A stretch of 64,000 nt of DNA from positions 97,992,753 through 98,056,752 of the forward strand of contig CAKMRJ010003334.1 in the NCBI GenBank assembly GCA_928212115.1. The letters are read 5' to 3'. The translations under genes and the position numbers were made by a program. Below the pieces are notes generated by a model, which did not search any database, was not told where the DNA came from, and was given only the letters and a program-made list of their open reading frames with translations. Shown here in pieces: positions 59,736-64,000 of the stretch (its first letter is position 1; every line of letters begins with the position of its first letter). The stretch is from Lactuca virosa (Eukaryota > Streptophyta > Magnoliopsida > Asterales > Asteraceae).

Positions 59736-60778
59736 GATAAAAAAATATCATTCTTATAAAAAGAAATTGAACCATTCAAATCATTAAAAGAATATCTGAA
59801 ACTTTGTCTGAACAATGCATGAAAAGAAATAATATTTCGTGTCATTTTTGACGAGTAGCAACAATTCATTAAATCTAAACTAACACCATTACTAAGAACT
59901 ATACTATAAACTCCAATCTTGGTAACAAGTGAAGATCGCCTATTCCTCATGATTAAGTTCATTCTACCGTGCTCCACCTCCTCACTTCTTCTTAGCCCCT
60001 GCAAATAGAGGTGTTCAAAACCGGATATCCGAAATTTCGGATAGTGGATTTTAGTATCCTAATCTGTATCTGAATTTTCGAATATGGATACGGATATCCG
60101 AAATTCTAACTTTTTGTCATTTTCAAATATCAATTAAACTAAATAATTAATGTTAACTATCTAAGTAATTTAGTATTAACAAAAGAAATGCATTAACCAT
60201 TTGTACTACGTGATGAAACTCAAAATAAATTGACTAAAAGCTTTTAAGAATCAATTAAAAAAACTAACTAACGAACCATTAAAAATAAACTGAAGTTTCT
60301 TTTACAATAATCAAGTTCAATCTTTAAGTTAGAAATCAAAACACTACACATTAGAAAACAATAACACGATATAAATCTAAGCATCGTTTGAGACAATGTA
60401 GTTGTTAAGTCGAGATGAAGATGATCGCATTTAGTATAAGTATTGAGCAACAAAGTATTAACTTTCATTTTCATAAAATAAGAAAAAAAATAGTTAAATT
60501 AAAATCATATTTTTTCGGATACCGGATATCTGAAATATCCGAAAACTTACAAAAAATCACTATTCGTATTCGAATCCGAAAAACCGGATATCCGAATTTT
60601 CGGATAATTTAACAATCGGATATCGTATTTTCGGATTCGGATAATTATGAACAACCCTACCTGCAAATCAGAACAAATGTGAAATCCACATCTTGTATTA
60701 AGGACCCAAGAACGAGAAGATGATGAGTTATTAGATGAAATAGTGTAAATACCTGCAGAAGTTGGCTTCACTTTGCCA
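59736..60778 (-). pseudogene. Copia protease region, split by a MITE
   Basis: Minus strand: SRSWVLNTRCGFHICSDLQ (60720-60665), the aspartic protease site. The usual D(T/S)G is NTR, so both the catalytic Asp and the Gly are lost. After the MITE (60007-60660) reading resumes with GLRRSEEVEHGRMNLIMRNR and LDLMNCCYSSKMTRNIISF up to KNDIF. The two halves are in register across the insertion apart from the 8-bp duplication. Confidence 0.85.
60007..60660. mobile_element. hAT-type MITE with perfect 8-bp TSD (654 bp)
   Basis: CTGCAAAT flanks both sides (59999-60006 and 60661-60668). Ends are AGAGGTGTTCA and the reverse of GTAGGGTTGTTCA. Subterminal GGATATCCGAA and TTCGGATA words are inverted, giving a foldback. 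There is no transposase. Confidence 0.9.
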
Positions 60779-61661
60779 TCTTTGATATCTTGCAGATACT
60801 TCGGGCAACTTCGTTTCCAATGCCCTTTGTCGTTGCATTAAAAGCAAGTGGCCTCTTTGGGAACAGATATAGGAGGAGCATCAGAACTAGATTTACCTTT
60901 GAGTCCATTGCTTGACGACCCAACATGAGACTTTCCCTTCCAGTTTTGATTTGGAGGACCTTTCCTCTTCTTCCCCTTCCCTTGACCAATGGACAGAATG
61001 GGAGCACTAGCAGGAGTGGAGGCAATACTCTTTCCCTTCATACCTACTTCAGCTGTCTGCAGGAGGTTGTGCAATTAAGCCAAGGTTGTCTCACTGTTGT
61101 TCAAATGATAGGTCAAGATGAACTAATCATAACAACTTGGTAAGGAGTTCAAGACTATGTCAATAGCCAACTCCTCTTCAAAATGCACATTAAGACTCAC
61201 AAGGCGCTCCACGTAACGTTGCATTCTCTGTACGTGGCCACAGACAGATTCTCCCTCTTTCATTTTACACGTCATGAGGGACTTTACCACCTCGTATTTT
61301 TCCTGGCGAGCTCGCTTGTGGTACTTCTCCATAAGGTCCTTCTTCATCTCATATGGACAATAATCCTCAGAGAATCTCTTCAACTCAGGGGTCATCGTGG
61401 TGACCATGATTCAAGCAACTTTTGTTGCATCATTGTAGTGCATCTTGTAGGCGGCTAGTTCTTCAGGAATGGCCTTCTCTTCGTCAATCTCAGTTAATTC
61501 TTTCTCAAGGACATACTCCTTGTTCTCGAAGCGAAGGGCCATTTTGATGTTGCCCATCCAGTCGTTGTAATTGGTGCCATCCAATGTCACCTTCGAGAAG
61601 ATGTTCAACAACAAGAAGTTTTGATTGGAGGAGTACCAGAAGCATCATTTGGAGTAGACAT
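60779..61661 (-). pseudogene. Copia Gag
   Basis: Start ATG at 61661 (MSTPNDASGTPPIKTS). A 1-nt frameshift near 61611 is followed by the capsid region: NIFSKVTLDGTNYNDWMGNI, ALRFENKEYVLEKELTEIDE, MKKDLMEKYHKRARQEKYEV, SVCGHVQRMQRYVERLVSLN. After a basic linker comes a CCHC knuckle CF-stop-CNDKGHWKRSCPKYL (near 60840) with a TAA inside it. Further stops lie at 61123 and 61075. The length matches copia Gag. Confidence 0.9.
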
Positions 61662-62972
61662 CTGTAAAAGGAAGGTAGTTTTAGTTATATAAGAACAATC
61701 CTTATTCCTTAATATAGCAACCCAAAAATGAAATATTAAGGCTAGGATCCAACTATATAATTCACAACTTAGAAAAGGGATGCCGTAATCTAATTGTAAA
61801 TTATATAAAGCTAGGTAAATGACGATTTTGCTAATTCCATCAATAGAAAACAAAATTTGAAAAAGGAAATTAAGTTTTGATGAAATTCCAAGATCTTTTG
61901 AGACTCACTGAAACTATTCAATGCCATGTTTAATCTCAGATTATGCTCTTCTATTTATGATTGGGATACCGAGGATCACAAACAAGATGTGAATAACCAT
62001 ACAAATGTGCTTGGTAACCTTAATGTCATTTATCATCTCAATTGATGTGCTAGTAAACCACACACGCTCCATCAACAATGATAATTTATGAGATACCCAT
62101 TACAACTCTTTATTAGTCCCTATTAGTGTGCCGATTAACCACATACGCTCCACTAATGACTTATAAAGTGTAATGTGCAATTTCATGGGTTAGCATACAA
62201 ATTCACATTTTTCTAAAGTAACTAAGATTGAGATTATTTATAAAAAGGGTTTAGTTACTTTTAATTCATTATACTTATAATGAGAATTAATTGTCCTATC
62301 AAACCCGTTCGGCTAACGACCCTCCACTAATTATGGAGGCGGTGGGTGAGAGTGGACACCCATTAACTTCCATCTTATAGGCAGTTTTCTTATATCCCTT
62401 TATAGACTAGCTTCGTGAATTAGACGTACTAGCGGTTCGATTGACTTAGTCTTATACGTATAGTAATTATTAAACTTTTAATTTTACATATAGTATAAGG
62501 TGTATTTTAAAACTTTTCAAAATACTAGGTTTATAATTAAATTTCAAAAATTTAAAAATAAACCAAATGATTTAATATTTATCTATTAATTAACATTTAA
62601 TTAAATATATTAAATCAAATAAGGATTATCTAATTAAATTAATCAAATAATTTAATCCTAATCCTTACCCTCTAAATTTTCGAAAATATAGGGTATAGGA
62701 TTTATCCAATTTTAATTATCTCTTTTTAGGCAAATAAAATGATAATTATCAAAATTTGAAAAACCGTAACAACCTATCAATTTTCGAAATTTCTTGGGGA
62801 GGTAGGTTAGGGTTTCAAAACCCTAACCCTAATTTCGAAACTTAGGGGGCAAGGTTAGGGTTTCAAAACCCTAACCCTAATTTCGAAATTTAAGCCTCTT
62901 AGGGTTTAATTTCCATAAACCCTAATTTGATCAAATTCAACAATTATAGCAAATTCAATTGAAAACAAACCA
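61662..62972 (-). mobile_element. Leader of the copia element
   Basis: Untranslated stretch from primer site to gag. It holds GTGCCGATTAACCACATACG (near 62127), a related GTGCTAGTAAACCACACACG block, GTTCGGCTAACGACCCTCC (near 62309) and two 48-bp units with GTTAGGGTTTCAAAACCC hairpins (62805-62890). Homologous blocks occur at 1-2.1 kb and 4.5-5.9 kb. Confidence 0.8.
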
Positions 62973-62988
62973 AATGCTTTGATACCAT
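62973..62988 (-). other. Primer binding site (variant)
   Basis: Minus strand ATGGTATCAAAGCA. It differs by one base (A for G) from TGGTATCAGAGC. Confidence 0.75.
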
Positions 62989-63831
62989 TGATGGGTTTTA
63001 GGCATAACAAAAACAAACTTAAAACTCTTAAGTATGCATGCAACCTAAAACAAATATCTATGTTTTCTCTATTGAACCTATAACTATGAACATCAAATAA
63101 GAACCCTAGAAACCCTAGGTAATTTTTGAAATTACTAAAGAAAAGGTTTAAGGTTACATACCTTTTCGTTGTTATAGCAAACAACTAGAAATCCTCTTTG
63201 TTGATCTCTTAGAAGCAAGCACCAAGTGTCGTGCCTCTAATGGTTCACACCCAAGCTAGCAAGAAGGAGATTATGGAGATAGGAGAGGGGTGAGGAGAGG
63301 CTTGAATTTTTGGCTATTCCTTGGAATAATAGAGTGTCCGAAAATTCTAGGGGTAAGGCTCCTTATATAGTGCACCTTGGAAACCCTAGATAAGCCCAAA
63401 ACCAATATAATAATATTATTTTGAATTGGTAATTATCTAGCTTCTTAATTATCCTCTAAGGATAATTCTAGAAACCCTAAAGGCCTCTAGAAACCGTCCA
63501 CCCAATGTGTGGAAGGTTTTAGAGCCTTTTGTTCGACTATTGAACAATTGCACTTTAGACCCTGCACTTTTAATTAATTCCATTAATCCCGAAAATTAAT
63601 TCCAATTAATTTCTAACTAATTATTAATTAAATATTAATTTATATATTATTCTCATAATATATTAATAAATTATTTATTTCAATTTATTAATCAAATAAT
63701 AAATCAACCTCTCTTTCCAAAAAAATCATCCTTTCCAATTGCTAGGTTTGAAGGCAACCCAAAAGGATTGTGCTACTATCAATTCAAGTTTATACCAATT
63801 ATAGTTATGGGCTTAGACACCTAATCCAATA
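62989..63831 (-). repeat. 5' LTR of the copia element
   Basis: Matches 55232-56073 along its whole length, with scattered substitutions and small indels. The outer end has decayed from TGTTGGATT to an ATATTGGATT-like form. Confidence 0.9.
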
Positions 63832-63861
63832 TTTTCAACTAGTTAACTTGCATGGTCACTA

Positions 63862-64000
63862 TGTAACACTTATTTTCCTTTGTAGGTCAGTTGAGAGCAT
63901 GGAAGAATCAAATGGAGGAGTTGTGGGAAAGTCTGTGTGCCACAGCGTGGGCATGGGTGGCCACAGCGTCACATCAAAGGTCATGCACGCGTTTTAGATT
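63862..64000 (+). repeat. Start of a gypsy LTR (CCACAGCG family)
   Basis: TGTAACACTTATTTTCC followed by GTCAGTTGAGAGCATGG and palindromic words GCCACAGCGTGGGC and GGCCACAGCGTC. It resembles the first 100 bp of the LTR at 17021 and continues past the window. Confidence 0.6.

Larger units (their letters stand above)
55232..63831 (-). mobile_element. Full-length Ty1/copia retrotransposon, decayed (8.6 kb)
   Basis: LTR-leader-gag-protease-integrase-RT-RNase H-LTR in the copia order on the minus strand. LTRs are 842 and 843 bp. Flanks TTTTA (55227-55231) and TTTTC (63832-63836) are a TSD with one mismatch. Each domain carries stops or frameshifts, and a MITE splits the protease region, so it cannot move by itself. 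Confidence 0.9.

Noticed and set aside
62816..62882. Telomere repeat tract
   Set aside because: Only isolated CCCTAA pairs in a retroelement leader; no run of TTTAGGG units.

Overview
This is plant nuclear DNA with no intact host gene that I can support. It is a mosaic of nested transposable elements, typical of a repeat-rich eudicot. The Ty3/gypsy LTRs with ACTCG-type and CACGACGTG-type palindromes and the overall element mix resemble Asteraceae (lettuce-like) genomes. That attribution is an impression from memory; no database was searched. Protein homologies come from recognised motifs. LTR calls rest on TG...CA ends, tRNA-iMet primer sites, polypurine tracts and target-site duplications (TSDs) read directly from the sequence.

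Layout. 1-6698: a + strand Ty1/copia-type non-coding element whose 3' LTR abuts the leader of a - strand relative that keeps its primer site and 5' LTR. 6699-8848: mostly featureless. 8849-10372: a poly(A)-binding-protein pseudogene broken by a foldback element and an inverted SINE-like pair. 11686-11991: a foldback element. 12149-14347: a PIF/Harbinger transposon with a two-exon transposase carrying a late nonsense codon and a frameshift. 14826-17020: remains of a + strand copia-type element. 17021-31206: gypsy LTRs of several families, including head-on LTRs at 20513, a deleted - strand element (20515-27466) with a hAT insertion, and a + strand chromovirus-like pol remnant with its 3' LTR.

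31207-36411: a - strand gypsy element with gag, protease and RT cut off by the preceding element. A 70-bp GT-AG intron candidate sits exactly between gag and protease. 37340-38110: a Mutator transposase fragment. 38285-42315: a solo LTR with a perfect TSD and a second solo LTR inside it. 43273-43591: a short Helitron. 44480-50165: two more gypsy LTRs and a decayed internal region with a 48-bp double-hairpin satellite. 50250-54880: Helitron pieces and a TIR element containing an LTR-like insert with GC-rich hairpins. 55232-63831: a full-length but decayed - strand Ty1/copia element with both LTRs, gag, protease, integrase, RT and RNase H, interrupted by a hAT-type MITE. A further gypsy LTR starts at 63862.

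The most unusual signal is a shared modular layout of the gypsy LTRs. Families with little overall similarity carry, in the same order, clusters of short family-specific palindromes around the TATA-like site, a conserved TAAAGTTG-type palindrome, a GTGAGTTT box and a private hairpin-forming tandem array.
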